Source: Biomphalaria glabrata
Lineage: Eukaryota > Mollusca > Gastropoda > Planorbidae
DNA length: 64,000 bases
Assembly: GCF_947242115.1 (NCBI RefSeq)
Contig: NC_074712.1
Location: forward strand, 15,398,666-15,462,665
Reading direction: 5' to 3'
Part shown: in pieces, positions 44,758 to 56,649 of the stretch
Layout: each line of letters starts with the position of its first letter
Position numbering within the stretch: the first letter of the stretch is position 1
Program-made: the position numbers and the translations under genes
Notes under the pieces: generated by a model
What the model was told of the DNA's origin: nothing
The model's database searches: none
The model's input: only the letters and a program-made list of their open reading frames with translations

Positions 44758-44885
44758 CAGGGGTGGCCAACCTTTTGGTTCCATTTATTTCCCCTTCTGA
44801 TTCAGACGCGCCACTTAACATTTTTACAAGTTTCAGTCCTTTAAAGTATGGCGGGAGTGGGGGAGTTAAGAACAAAAAAATATTC
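44758..44885 (+). mobile_element. hAT-type left end fragment in intron 3
   Basis: CAGGGGTGGCCAACCTTTTGG is a typical hAT terminal sequence. No complementary right end follows, so this is a truncated piece. Confidence 0.5.
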
Positions 44886-44993
44886 ATTAAGTCTGTCTTA
44901 TTATTTTATTGTATTATTTCTGTATGATCTATTGATTGATGGGTAATTTATTATTTGCGAGAAATGTCAATAAGTTTTGTGTTTGTTCCACAG

Positions 44994-45139
44994 CGATCTC
45001 TTGGCTTTTGGCTTTCATCATCTTTTTAATAATGTACGCGCCGAGTTCCTCCTTGCTTGGCTATTCATTTCTTCTAGCTGGGTTTTCTTTCATTTTGGCA
45101 GCAGTAGCTGGAGTACTTGTGTTGTGTGCCCGCTCTTAG
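44994..45139 (+). CDS. Claudin/PMP22-like gene, last exon
   Basis: Acceptor GTGTTTGTTCCACAG. 146 nt (2+144) ending in TAG at 45137-45139. It encodes residues 129-176: the rest of the third span (ISWLLAFIIFLIMYA), the short second loop, LGYS and the fourth span (FLLAGFSFILAAVAGVLVLC), and a very short C-terminus ARS. There is no PDZ-binding YV end as in many vertebrate claudins. Counterpart of 34112-34281. Confidence 0.85.
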
Positions 45140-45245
45140 TAGAACCAGTGCACGCACATTTTGACTTTTGACGTTGGGACACAGATGTTGATGACGCAAT
45201 TCACAGTTAGGACATTTGTAATTGTGTGCGAGATATACACACTAT

Positions 45246-45280
45246 CGGAGAGAGAGAGAAAGAGAGAGAGAGAGAGACAA
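45246..45280 (+). repeat. (GA)n microsatellite
   Basis: GAGAGAGAGAAAGAGAGAGA tract in the 3' flank of the claudin-like gene. Confidence 0.85.
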
Positions 45281-45356
45281 AGAATTTTAAAAAATAAAAG
45301 AGTGGATATAGTAATGTTTAAATGTCCCCATATGTGTTAAAAGTGCAAGCGCTTTG

Positions 45357-45362
45357 AATAAA
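45357..45362 (+). terminator. Possible polyadenylation signal of the claudin-like gene
   Basis: AATAAA 218 nt after the stop codon. Such hexamers are frequent by chance in AT-rich DNA. Confidence 0.3.
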
Positions 45363-45399
45363 TAGGAAGTATTTTCTTGGTTAGAAATTTTGTTTTTTA

Positions 45400-46126
45400 T
45401 TTGTTTTTGTTGTCAGTTGGCAAGGCTTTACAAACTTTACTGACAGAGGAAAGGGAGAAAAAAAATACATTTATCAAATTAAAAAAAATAGGAATCCTAC
45501 CACTTTTTAAAAGATGGTTGCTGCCACCTATTTCCGTCAATTTTAAATAGTTTTTTATCGTTCATCCGAAGGCCAATCTTATTCTGGTTACTATGGTTTT
45601 TATTGCGTGCATACTAAATAAATAATTAGTTATAATTTAATACATCACAGACGCAGCTCCAAAAAAAAAATAATTTATAAGATGACGTTGAATTTTTCAT
45701 GACAATAATTATAGTTTTTATTCTATGTGTTTTTTGAAATAAAATACACATTTTTGTTTTCGACCATTCAAGATTCATATTATATTATAACTTTATGAAT
45801 ATTTCTTTAAAAAATATCTGTCTGGGTACTTATGTACACGTGTACGGTTTCATTCAATAAATTTTGAATCAATTATAATTCTTGAAAACACACCCCGGGA
45901 GTAGAAATCCAATGAATCTCATCACAGGTCATTAACCTGCCTTGAAATGCTCGTGTACGTTGTTTGTCTGTCCGTCTTTCTCTATCGAATGCTCACATTT
46001 CTACAGAACTTGTCTACCCATCCCCTAATGTTTCTACATCTCTCTTTTTTACAATAAAAAACAAACCTGCAAACAGTTTTAACATAAAATGAAATATAAA
46101 TTCATACTGTGAGGTGGGAAACCTAA
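45400..46126. other. AT-rich flank between gene and Helitron-like element
   Basis: No coding or named repeat. Confidence 0.35.
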
Positions 46127-46798
46127 TCTATATTATAAAGTAGAATGTGTGGTGTATGTATGGATGTATGTTACTTATAGACATCAAAACCGCTTGACCA
46201 ATCTTGATAAAACTAGGCAGGAATGTTCCTTGGGTACCAACTTAGACCGTAGTGTATGTATTGTAGCCCTAAAACAAACTTAAGACCCTCAAAAAAAATA
46301 AAGTTGTCCGACTCTATTACAGCTATAGTATTTTATGGATCTAGGCCATGTCTACAATGTTGACATGAGAAAAGATAGAAAGGATTTAGACCTAGATCTA
46401 ATTTTAAGAAATACACTTTGCGCAGATAGTTTTTTACTTTGACACATGAAAATACAAAAGAAGATCCATTGATTTCATTATATAATAAAATTAACCTTCA
46501 TTTTTGTGTTTCAAAAGCATTTTTTACATTAATTAGTTCCTTATATCTGTGATTACAGATTTCCTGACGAACATTCTTTCATTAGACAATACCGTAATGA
46601 ATCGCGTACTAAATATTAATTCGTTTAATTGTTTACTTTATAATCCCATCCCTAGATCTAAAACTCTAATTCAACTCTAAGATGATAAAACTTCTCTTCG
46701 CACAGATAGTTTTATACTTTAATACATTAACATATTAATTAAAGTCCATTCATTTCACATTTTGATCAAATAAACATTCAAATTTGGTTTTCTAAAGC

Positions 46799-49528
46799 TG
46801 AAATTTATAATGCAGAAATTTTCAATAGTAATTATGAAATTTTTAGAAAAGATAGGGCTGATAATCATGGAGGAGTTCTTTTAGCAATAAAAAACACTCT
46901 TATAGCAGAAGAAATTACCTTACCTAACTCAAAAAATATAGAATCAACATTTTGTAAAATTAATACCACCTCAACATCCCTAATAATAGGCAGCATTTAC
47001 AGACCACCAAATTCTAGTTTAGAATACATGCAGGAACTATGTAATCAGATTACGACACTTAAAGAGACAAATAAAAATGCAGTTTTTTGGATTATGGGTG
47101 ATTTCAACCTACCTGATATAAATTGGAAAACACTAACCATAGATAAACACCAAAACCTTAAGGACATAAATGAGCTTTTCATAGAAACCTTACACAACCT
47201 AAGTTTAGATCAAATCATTAAAAAGCCAACTAGATTAAACAACACATTAGATCTCTTCTTAACCAACAGACCTGGATTAGTAGTTGATTATGATATTATC
47301 CCTGGTCTATCAGACCATGAGATCATAAAAATACACAGTCAGATAAAAGCAGTAGCCAATATAAAACCCAAAAGAAAAATCTTACTCTGGAATAAATGTA
47401 ACCTAACACAACTACACCAAGCTGCATTAAACTTTCAACAAACATTCTTATTAGAAAAAGAAATTAACCAACCAGTCGATGACCTCTGGAATTTCATTAA
47501 AAACCATCTTAAAAGCATTATAGAAAATCAAATACCAACTAAATACACATCAAACAAAATAAATAAATGCTGGTTTAATAATAGACTAAAGAAGCTTTGT
47601 AAACAGAAGGAAAACCTATATAGAAAATTTAAAGAAACTAATGCAGAAAGAGTTTACAAAAAGTATATAAAAATTAAACACTTAACCCAAAAAGTAAACA
47701 GACAGCTGCAGAGTGAATACATAAACAATGTAATATCTAAAGACAACAACAAAAACCTATGGTCATACATTAAGTCTAAGAAAATGGAAACAACAGGCGT
47801 AGCGCCATTAAAAGATGAACATAACATAATACATAATGATAATGAAACTAAAGCAAACATTCTAAACAAATACTTTGCATCAGCATTCTCAGCCCCAGGA
47901 GACAAAGACATATTACTGAATTTGAACCAAGTAGACAACATAGAAGATATAGTAGTACAAGAAAATGGAATTCAAAAACTATTAGCCAACACCAAACCAA
48001 ATAAAGCTTCTGGACCTGATGGTATTCCAGCTAGATTACTCAAAGAACTAAGTAATGAGCTAGCCCCAGTGTTCAAAATACTCTTTCAGGCTTCACTTAA
48101 CCAGGGCAGAGTACCAAAGGACTGGAAAGAAGCTAATGCCACCCCCCTATTTAAAAAAGGAGAAAAATCTGACCCAGGAAACTACAGACCAGTATCACTT
48201 ACCAGCATCACATGTAAAATCCTAGAACACATAATATGTAGCAACATCATAAACCACTTAGACAAACATAATGTCCTCACACCATACCAACATGGCTTTA
48301 GGAAATATAGATCATGTGAAACACAATTAATAGGACTAATTGATGATTTTTCAAAAGGTTTAGATAATAGCGAACAAATAGATGCTATCTTACTAGATTT
48401 TTCTAAGGCTTTTGACAAAGTTCACCACCATAGTTTGCTTAAAAAATTAAAATATTTCGGCATTAATGGTCCACTGCATCAGTGGATTAAAGACTTTCTG
48501 ATAGGGAGAGAACAAACTGTAATAATAAATGGCTCTAAATCAACACCAATAACAGTAAACTCAGGTGTACCTCAAGGAACAGTCTTGGGTCCACTACTAT
48601 TTTTAATTTACATAAATGATTTACCAAATTGCATTACTTCAGGAACAAAAGTCAGATTATTTGCAGACGATTGCATAATATATAGAACAATAAAAACAAC
48701 ACAAGACACAGATATTTTACAAAGAGAATTAGATGAATTACAGAAATGGGAATCAAATTGGAGCATGTCTTTCCACCCAGAAAAATGTCAGTTGTTAAGA
48801 GTAACAAAAAAACTAAAACAAATTAATTCCACTTATCTTATCCATGTCAAACCAGTAACACAGACTAAAAACGCAAAATACCTAGGTGTTATAATAAATG
48901 AAAAACTGTCATGGAATCCACATATTGATGAAACTACAAAAAAATCAAACAAAGCATTAGGATTTATTAAAAGAAATTTCTATAAATCAAATAAGAACAT
49001 AAAACTAAAATGTTATTTAACCTTGGTTAGGCCAATAATAGAATATGCATCCTCTGTTTGGGACCCCTCAACTCAAGAAAACATTAAGAAACTAGAACAG
49101 ACACAAAATAGAGCAGTGCGATTCATAACAAACGAATATTCACATTTGACTAGAGTAACACCTTTAGTAAAATCACTAAATTTAGAAAGCCTTCAGGACA
49201 GAAGGCTCAAAAGTAAAGTAGCAATAATACATAAAACACTGAACCATAATCTTCAAATACAAAAACAACATTTAATAAAATACTCTGAAAGACACAAAAA
49301 TAAAGGCACATTCCTCGTCCCATATGCTAGGACAAATTTGTACAAATACTCCTTCTTCCCTAGTGCTATTAGAGCATGGAATGGGTTGCCTGAGCTAGCC
49401 AGGAAAACCAGTGACTTGGCAGAATTTAAGTCATTGGTTAATATGCATGACTAAATGCATGACGCGTAGGACGTAATCATCTTCTTTTTTGAAGTAACGT
49501 CTGTATTATATAAGATAAGATAAGAAGA
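46799..49528 (+). mobile_element. CR1/Jockey-like LINE, 5'-truncated, coding frame open
   Basis: Starts abruptly inside the endonuclease domain after the Helitron sequence TTTTCTAAAGC, runs to the stop at 49454, and continues with a short 3' UTR (GACGCGTAGGACGTAATCAT) ending in ATAAGATAAGATAAGA. The Helitron module resumes at 49529. The best-preserved LINE copy in the window and the reference for the fragments at 8862, 11216, 11532, 31276 and 63393. Confidence 0.9.
46800..49454 (+). CDS. LINE endonuclease-reverse transcriptase (partial at N-terminus)
   Basis: 884 codons without a stop. An APE-type endonuclease C-terminal part carries SIYRPPNS (about residue 65), GDFN (100-103) and SDHE (171-174). 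The reverse transcriptase follows (about 400-680) with NKASGPDGIPARLLKE, NYRPVSLTS, QHGFRKYRSCETQ, LLDFSKAFDKVHHHSL, NSGVPQGTVLGPLLF and the catalytic FADD (621-624). The C-terminal part has LSWNPHI, IEYASSVWDP and QNRAVRFI, as in CR1/Jockey-type elements. The N-terminal endonuclease residues are missing because of 5' truncation, so the copy cannot move by itself. The open frame shows a recent insertion. ORF1 is absent. The first internal ATG (47028) is not the true start. Confidence 0.92.
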   Translation, partial: EIYNAEIFNSNYEIFRKDRADNHGGVLLAIKNTLIAEEITLPNSKNIESTFCKINTTSTSLIIGSIYRPPNSSLEYMQELCNQITTLKETNKNAVFWIMGDFNLPDINWKTLTIDKHQNLKDINELFIETLHNLSLDQIIKKPTRLNNTLDLFLTNRPGLVVDYDIIPGLSDHEIIKIHSQIKAVANIKPKRKILLWNKCNLTQLHQAALNFQQTFLLEKEINQPVDDLWNFIKNHLKSIIENQIPTKYTSNKINKCWFNNRLKKLCKQKENLYRKFKETNAERVYKKYIKIKHLTQKVNRQLQSEYINNVISKDNNKNLWSYIKSKKMETTGVAPLKDEHNIIHNDNETKANILNKYFASAFSAPGDKDILLNLNQVDNIEDIVVQENGIQKLLANTKPNKASGPDGIPARLLKELSNELAPVFKILFQASLNQGRVPKDWKEANATPLFKKGEKSDPGNYRPVSLTSITCKILEHIICSNIINHLDKHNVLTPYQHGFRKYRSCETQLIGLIDDFSKGLDNSEQIDAILLDFSKAFDKVHHHSLLKKLKYFGINGPLHQWIKDFLIGREQTVIINGSKSTPITVNSGVPQGTVLGPLLFLIYINDLPNCITSGTKVRLFADDCIIYRTIKTTQDTDILQRELDELQKWESNWSMSFHPEKCQLLRVTKKLKQINSTYLIHVKPVTQTKNAKYLGVIINEKLSWNPHIDETTKKSNKALGFIKRNFYKSNKNIKLKCYLTLVRPIIEYASSVWDPSTQENIKKLEQTQNRAVRFITNEYSHLTRVTPLVKSLNLESLQDRRLKSKVAIIHKTLNHNLQIQKQHLIKYSERHKNKGTFLVPYARTNLYKYSFFPSAIRAWNGLPELARKTSDLAEFKSLVNMHD

Positions 49529-49617
49529 TTCGTTTACGAAAGCCACGAAGCCGAGTTGATATAGGCCTAGATCTATATTCATTCATGAATCGCGTACTAA
49601 AAATTATTTCGTTTAAT

Positions 49618-49925
49618 CATGGAACTGTACTAATGGAACAACAGCTCCTAGTTTTTACTAGGGGAGTGCCGTCGCGCATTTTTTTTCGCGCATGGTGCAA
49701 TATGGAGAAATTCAGGAGGATGCAAAAGAAGAAATTTACTCCTCCAGTCACTTGGACTGACCTTCAATGAGAGTAAAACTTTCCTACGCTTTATTTTATT
49801 AGATCTCTAAAAACTTCATCCATTTTCTCACAATGTTTTGTGATTTATAAAATTTTCCTGAATAAGGAATCGTCACAAAAGTTATTTTTTTAAGGCCACC
49901 CCATTAAAATAGCTGTTTTCAGTAC
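49618..49925 (+). repeat. Left long terminal inverted repeat
   Basis: Shares GTACTAATGGAACAACAGCT, TCGCGCATGGTGCAATATGG, AACTTCATCCATTTTCT and CGTCACAAAAGTTATTTTTT with the right arm. It contains a short frame with FRAWCNMEKF that is also in the right arm. Confidence 0.85.
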
Positions 49926-52900
49926 TTTCACATTTGGGTATTTTACACAAAATCTGGATTTTTTTATGTACATGAAATCATTATCATCTGTCCCGCGTAA
50001 CCAAATCCTCCACTTTTCCCGGTCACCAATGTTCTTAACAAGATATCAAGAGAGAGAGGCTGGTCCATTATTTGCGTAGTCTAGCCAGCTTTTCTTCTGA
50101 CAAACCTTTTTTCGTTTATTCTCGTGAAGGATAATTTTTTTAAAGTTAGTCTTACAAAATACAATTCCACACCAACTCATGCAGTTATCGTCTTTTCACA
50201 GTTTTGAGGAGTCATCCTTTTTGCCAGCCAGATTGTTAATTGGCAAAAGTAAAAAATTCATTATTTTAATTTTTTTTAGTAAATATTCACAACTATATCT
50301 TTTATATAATAATATTTTTTAAAAATAATAATATCTTTTATATAGACATGCTTTAATAGATCTAATAAATGATTAACGCGGCCCTACCAATATGGGTATA
50401 TTAATACTTAAATCTGGGTATTTTAAATTTCGAATGCGCATTTTTTAAAAACCGAACTTATCTATAGACCTCTTATATCTAGATCTACAACACCCAGACT
50501 TAGACTATGGTTCTAGATCTATTTAAAGATATTTAAAAAAAAAACTCAATAGATCTAATAAAGTCATGATTTCCACTCTATTTTCTCTAGATCTAGACCA
50601 TACATGAGATCAATATGAATGTTTATAGATCTAGTCTACGTCTAGAACTCTAGATCTATCGATCATCTATAGCTGTATTATTATTTATTATATTGTAATA
50701 TTATACTGTAATAGTATAGTCACTATAGTCAATAGTGTATTGCCTGTAGATCTATATAGTACCTGTACTAATATTAGTAGATGTAGATCTATAATAATAA
50801 TACTTTTTAATAGTAGAAAGTAGATTTATAATCTATCAATTCTATCTAATCTAAATCTAGACTTCACTTTCACATCACACGATTATTGATACAGACAGTG
50901 AATGAAACGAATGCAGTGATTAGTTAATATTATTGTTTATACTGATTATACTTATGAGTTATAGCTCTACCAGTTGATTATCATCATCATCATAGATAAA
51001 TATCTAGACTAGTATTCTAGATCTATAAATAATCATAGGATAATAATCTAGACTAGTATTCTAGATCTATAAATAATCATAGTCACTGTGATAGTGCCCT
51101 TTTTAGTCAATGTAGTCAAGTCAAGATAGTGGAACGTAAACTCAAAGGTTTAATACAATACAGTATTAGTAGAGTCTATGAGTTAGTATAAGATCTAATT
51201 ATTTTGTTTCTTTGTATGTCAATGTCTCAATTAAAATAATTAATATCATCAGCCATATCATTTTAAATATTAAAATAGTAGACAGATTTCTATATTATAC
51301 ATAGATAGATTAGATCTATAAAATATAATTTTACAAACTTTAGAAATGATTGATTTTATTTTTAATTGATCAGCCTTCTAGACTAGATCTAGCATCTCTA
51401 GCTAGACTCTAACTTGTAGTTTGTAGATCTTGGAATTGGATCGAAATTCACCTTCCTAAATTGCCTCTAAAGTCTGTAGCTGATTTGAGAGGCCCAACTA
51501 GGCAAGAGTCTATTACTATTAGTACTCTGTCTCTTGATCTATCTAGTAGGCCTACTTAGCTAGTGCATTAGCCTTAGCCATAGTGTAGTCAAATCTTGAC
51601 AACTAGTCTTCTAGATCTAAGCTTCTAGAATAATTAGATCTAGATCCAGTTTAGATTTAGAATATAAAAGTATTTTACTAGCTAAAATACTAAATCTACT
51701 GATCTAAATTCTAGATAGATATACAATATATAGATTCAGTTTAGATTTGGAATATACAAATATTTACTAGCTAAAATTCTAAATCTACTGATCTATACTT
51801 AATATTTTAGATATTATATGACATCTACAAAAATTATTATTAAGATATAATTATAGATTCTAGACTAGTTATTTATGTACATAAAATATATAAATAAAAG
51901 ATAAAATGTATGCAGGCCTAGATCCCATAAATTTATAATTGATCCAGATCTATCAGTAAAAGTTACCTTCGATGGGAATATTACCCAATCTAATCTATAC
52001 AAGACAATTTATAATCCATGCCTCGCCTACACCCCATACATTAAATAATAGTTCCCATTCCATGCCATGCCCAGACCCATGAGTTCATGAAATAATAAAT
52101 GATGTGGTGTCAAGTTGGATCTATCCCCTGAAATTCAGCACTTTAATATAAAACTCACATATCTAGTTAATTATTTGATATGACACTCTGATCAACTTGG
52201 ACTTGTGTGATACATATATGTTTCTTATCAGATTTAATGAATGAAGTTTTGGTGCATTTTAAGGCTACAAAAGTATCATCAGGTGCATTCTAACCATTGG
52301 TATTTTTCCTGGCAACATTTCTATTCTAGTCTGTGATAAATTATAAATTTAAAAAAATGTTTGTAATGTTTCAGTTATTAACAAGTAGAACCATGCCAAC
52401 CAGTTCTGATGATGTACCAGAATGGCTCAAGGATCATACTTATACTATTTCTACTCTCTGGACAGACATTAATAATATTGGCATCCATTAAATATTTATT
52501 GTAAGTACTACTATACAATTTTTATTTTAGTTATCTAAAAGATGTTTTATGAAGTGTGATTTTCATGGTCAAGCAACATCCAAATATCAGGGATGGAATT
52601 TAACATTTTTCTCTAGTTTTTTTTTTATAACACTCTTAAGCAAATTCATCTTTCATGAATGCCTAATATACTTGGCTGTTGTGCAGGCCATTCCTTTACA
52701 ATAAACTGTTAGATGAAATTAGGCAAAATTATGTCTGATAATTTGTATGTTTGATACAACAATGTATTCAATTTAATAATATTATTTTTTAATTTTAATG
52801 TTTTCAAAAGAAATTAGCCATTATGCCTAATTGTATAATTACAGTTATGTTTGGAAATGCAAGAAAAAGGCATGCATTCCTGACAAGTCAATGATTAGTT

Positions 52901-53524
52901 GCACCTCTTAAAGGTAAGGTACTGCAATTTTTCCCAATGCACTTTTCTCATAAGCTGAAGTACTTGTATTTTTGAAAAACTAGTTTTCCATGAAAATGTA
53001 AATCATAATATATGTTATAGTTGCTTTTAGATGAGTGTAATGTCCATCAAATTAACTGAATATCTGCTTTCACCTTTAGTAATAATTCATAACTATTAAG
53101 GTCAGGGCCATGTCTACACATTAACACAGTAGCTCCTTTTAGGTGCAGACTATTTTTAGAATGGCAAAATTATATAATTATACTTAATAACATATATACG
53201 TTTAGCATGGTCAACACATATGTCACACATATTTTTATTTTTTTTAAAATCCTTTTATTTATTTTTATAACTAGATAACTTTCTGTTATGAGAAAAGATG
53301 AGATTCTTGGACTCCTGCATAGCACCACCAGAAAGGAAAATCCCATCATGTTGCAAAATAAAAGTCTTGGACCAATTTTAATTTAAGATATATATATTAT
53401 GCTGTAAGCTCTATAAATATTTATGTATATCCTGTCATTCAGCCAACAGGTTTGGATTTAGTATTTCTTTACATCTGTTTGAAATTGTACTTGAAAACGA
53501 TTAATCTGAGCCCCATTAAAACAA
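49926..53524. other. Interior of the inverted-repeat element, left part
   Basis: AT-rich, no transposase. There is a 43-bp tandem duplication at 50995-51080 and a ~110-bp duplication at 51640-51800. A short frame at 52393-52491 (starts MPTSSDDVPEWLKDH) follows a TTTCAG and could be a captured exon or chance. Confidence 0.35.
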
Positions 53525-54015
53525 TAGGGAGTGCAGTGAATGAGTGGCTTGGCTTCTGAACTGAGGGTTCCTAGGTTCGATTAAGACTGGGATTTTCAAT
53601 TTCAGAATTCAAAAGGCTAGGGATACATGGCAATAGTAAGGAATAAGTAAAGGCAGTTTGGGGATCCATGGCTGAATGGTTAAGTCATGGGTTTGAATCT
53701 CTGTGAAGACTCAGATTTAAATTTTTTAGATTTTTGGGTGCCGCTGAGTCCACCTAACTCTAATGGGTAGATGACTTTTGTTTTGGAAAGTAAAGATGGT
53801 TGGTTGTTGTGCTGGCCACATGATGCACTGGCCAAAGAATCAAATGACCTTAACATCATCTGCCCTATAGGTTGTGAGGTCTGAAATGGGATTTTTTTTC
53901 AAAAGGTGGTTGGTTGTTGTGCTGGGTACATGACACCCTCGCTAACCATGGGGCACAGAAACTGATAAACTTTATATCATCTGCCCCATAGATTGCAAGA
54001 TATGTAAGGGAAATT
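53525..54015 (+). mobile_element. Two fused family-2 SINE units
   Basis: The first head (GTGGCTTGGCTTCTGAACTG, CCTAGGTTCGATT) is followed at about 53660 by a second head with A box ATGGCTGAATGG and B box GGGTTTGAATCTC. One full body follows (GGTTGGTTGTTGTGCTGGCC) and then a second copy of the 3' module at about 53900-54010. A composite of at least two insertions or a recombinant. Confidence 0.75.
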
Positions 54016-55059
54016 TTACTTTTTTAAAATTAAAATAAGAATCTATCAAAAGTAATCTTTAGGCCATACAGATTTGTATAAATTAACTTGTTTAAATACA
54101 TTGTAAATGTATATTGTTTGGATAAGAATAAAGTTTTTCTGTAGACAATTATTGTTCAAGATTTGTTGATGCTCCTGCTTAATCAATTATATGTATACAG
54201 GTCATTAGTTTTAACACGTCTGATAATAAATGACAGTACAAGTTAGTGAATGAAAATTTGTCATTATTTCAGCTGCTTTAGGCCTTCATCAATGTGAGGT
54301 GCCAGTACTTTGATTGTGTCATATAACAATTTAAAACAACATTTTTAAATGAATAGTCTGTAGAATTGACAGTAAATATATTTAAGTGATGGGCTGTGAT
54401 CTGCGTGAATTGGGAGCTGATCATGTATTGAATTTGTGTTTTTGATCTTTACTTCAAGTAAATGTTAATGAGCAATTAATTTTTAATGAATAAATAATTT
54501 AAAAATAAATACAAAAGAACCATAAACATCTACTTTAGTTTAATAATTTTTTTTCATCAGAACAGAATTTCCAACTTTGCATTCTTAAAATAAAATATAA
54601 TTTATTTAGAGTAGAGTCAGAACACAAAATCATAGTTTTAAAATATTAAGTAAATTAAGCTAAGCTGTGATCTCTTATAAACATTTGTATATAGACTATA
54701 CACAATTTAATTATTATTTTTCATCAAATTGCAGGAACTAGTACATGTACTTATGCCTATTTGACAATAAAAAACCTTAGTCAATGAAATAGTAATACTA
54801 GTAAATGAGATAAAAGTAAACTAAATATCATCAATGCTATTGAAGCCACACTTGTTTTTTTTTTTATCTTGTTTGGTGGACTGCAATTAAAGTTGCTATT
54901 AATTTTACTGATCGTCTTAGCTGAAATGCCAGTGTCGTCTCTTTGAAACCTAAGCTTATTTTCTTGGTAACTGGAAGTCCAGATATTTGGAGTTTCATTT
55001 TAAGCACCTATACTTTCCAAAATGGCATTCCGATAGGCTAAACCATTTGCCTAACATGT
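54016..55059. other. Interior of the inverted-repeat element, no feature seen
   Basis: AT-rich DNA without recognisable coding or repeat content. Confidence 0.3.
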
Positions 55060-55350
55060 CATATGCACGTAAAGAGGTACCACAGAAATGCTTTAAAGAC
55101 AAGCTTAGGCGCCAACTTACTTTAACTGACATAGAATAAGAGAGCACCTGGTTGCATACAGCTTCAGAACGAGACAGCTGGAGGTCACTTACAAAGGTGT
55201 GGTATACACCAATGAAAATTAATTGCCGAGGGTAGATGGCAAAAAAAACAAACTGATTCTACCACAGGTGGACAATGGTTATGCCTGTGCTCAGTGTGGC
55301 ATAATATGTAGGTCACAGCTGGGGCTGAGTAGCCTCTGGAAACATAGCAT
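55060..55350 (+). pseudogene. LINE C-terminal fragment with C2H2 finger
   Basis: Frame pieces KEVPQKCFKDKLRRQLTLTD and ASERDSWRSL match the region after the RT in finger-bearing LINEs. In a second frame YACAQCGIICRSQLGLSSLW KH gives a C2H2-type finger like that at the end of the element at 3584-5100. Broken by at least one frameshift and a stop. Confidence 0.75.
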
Positions 55351-56649
55351 TCCTCATAAGTCTTAGGAATCAAAGACAAGCCTATCATTTTTGTAGCATA
55401 GTTTGTAGCTTCTGTAAATGCATGAAATGCCGTCACAAATGACACAAGTCCTCTGTGAGTTTGATGGATTATAAAGATCTTACTTCTTTGCCTTATATTA
55501 AATGGTCCTTCTCTCTGTTCCTCTAGGTACTTGCGTTTATCTAAATATCATTGATATATCGTAACATGTCATCAAAATAAAAGCTAGAATCTCTGCAACT
55601 CGTGTACAAGTCAGAAGTCATCAATAACACTTGCCATTTAAAAAATAACAATTTAGATTAGTCAAATTAGTGACTGATTATTCGATTCATTTAGGCCTAT
55701 AATTTTTTTATTTGAATATATAATGATCCTTTACACTTTGTGACTTTACTAGTATACTTTGGAGTAGACTTGTTGAGCTAAAGTCGTAAGTACACATTGA
55801 GTTTTACAGTGATCTACTAGATTACTAAATCTAGATGTAGATCTATATTATATAGAAGTAGAGAGAGTATCTCATCAATACGACAATAGTATCTGTCATA
55901 TCGTGATCAGTAGGCGGCTGCAGGTTTATAGATTTATTCCATGACAAAAACCCTGGCTAGATTTAGATCTACTGGTCTAGACATCTAGATCTAACTAGAA
56001 TTAAACTAGAAAACTGAATTAGAGAAGTAGCTTTCTGGATCTAGAACCAGAATCTATATTATTAATATTAGATCTAGTTGCGTCGAACGCTTAATTTTTG
56101 GTTGTTGTTTTTAATAAATGCACATAAAATACATTGTATTTTGGCAATAAAAATACCCAGTTGGTAGTCAAGTAATTCTAATAATTAATTAATGAATGAC
56201 TATCAGTATTTGTTTTAGATCTATCAGATTCACATGACTATGACTTATTATTTATACTTATTTTGTATCATTCGTCCAAGAAAATCTAGCTCTAGATCTA
56301 TTTCATTTTAGATTAGGCTATAGTTGTTGTTTTTTTGTCATTTTATTTAGGCTACAATATTACCGAGATGAACTTTTTCTTTGTTTCCCACGAGACGTGT
56401 ATGCCTATAGCCTAGTCCTTTCGATAATAATAATAATAAAAAACGATTAGAAATGCGTAGCTTGGAGTGTCAAAACTGTATTAGGCCTCCTATTTTTATT
56501 TTTATTTCGTGCAATTTAGTATATCGTAACAAATACGCATTTAGAGGAACGGTAGACAGGTCTTCATCCAGATTTAGTGTAAATAAACCAAACACAGAAA
56601 CACTGAAAGATTGTATTTTCGGAATTTAGATTCTATTTTTTTGAAAAAA
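55351..56649. other. Interior of the inverted-repeat element, right part
   Basis: AT-rich with clustered AGATCTAGA-like motifs near 55830 and 55960-56080. No gene. Confidence 0.3.

Noticed and set aside
52393-52491. 32-codon frame MPTSSDDVPEWLKDH... as a gene
   Set aside because: Too short, no donor or homology; mentioned only as a possible captured exon.
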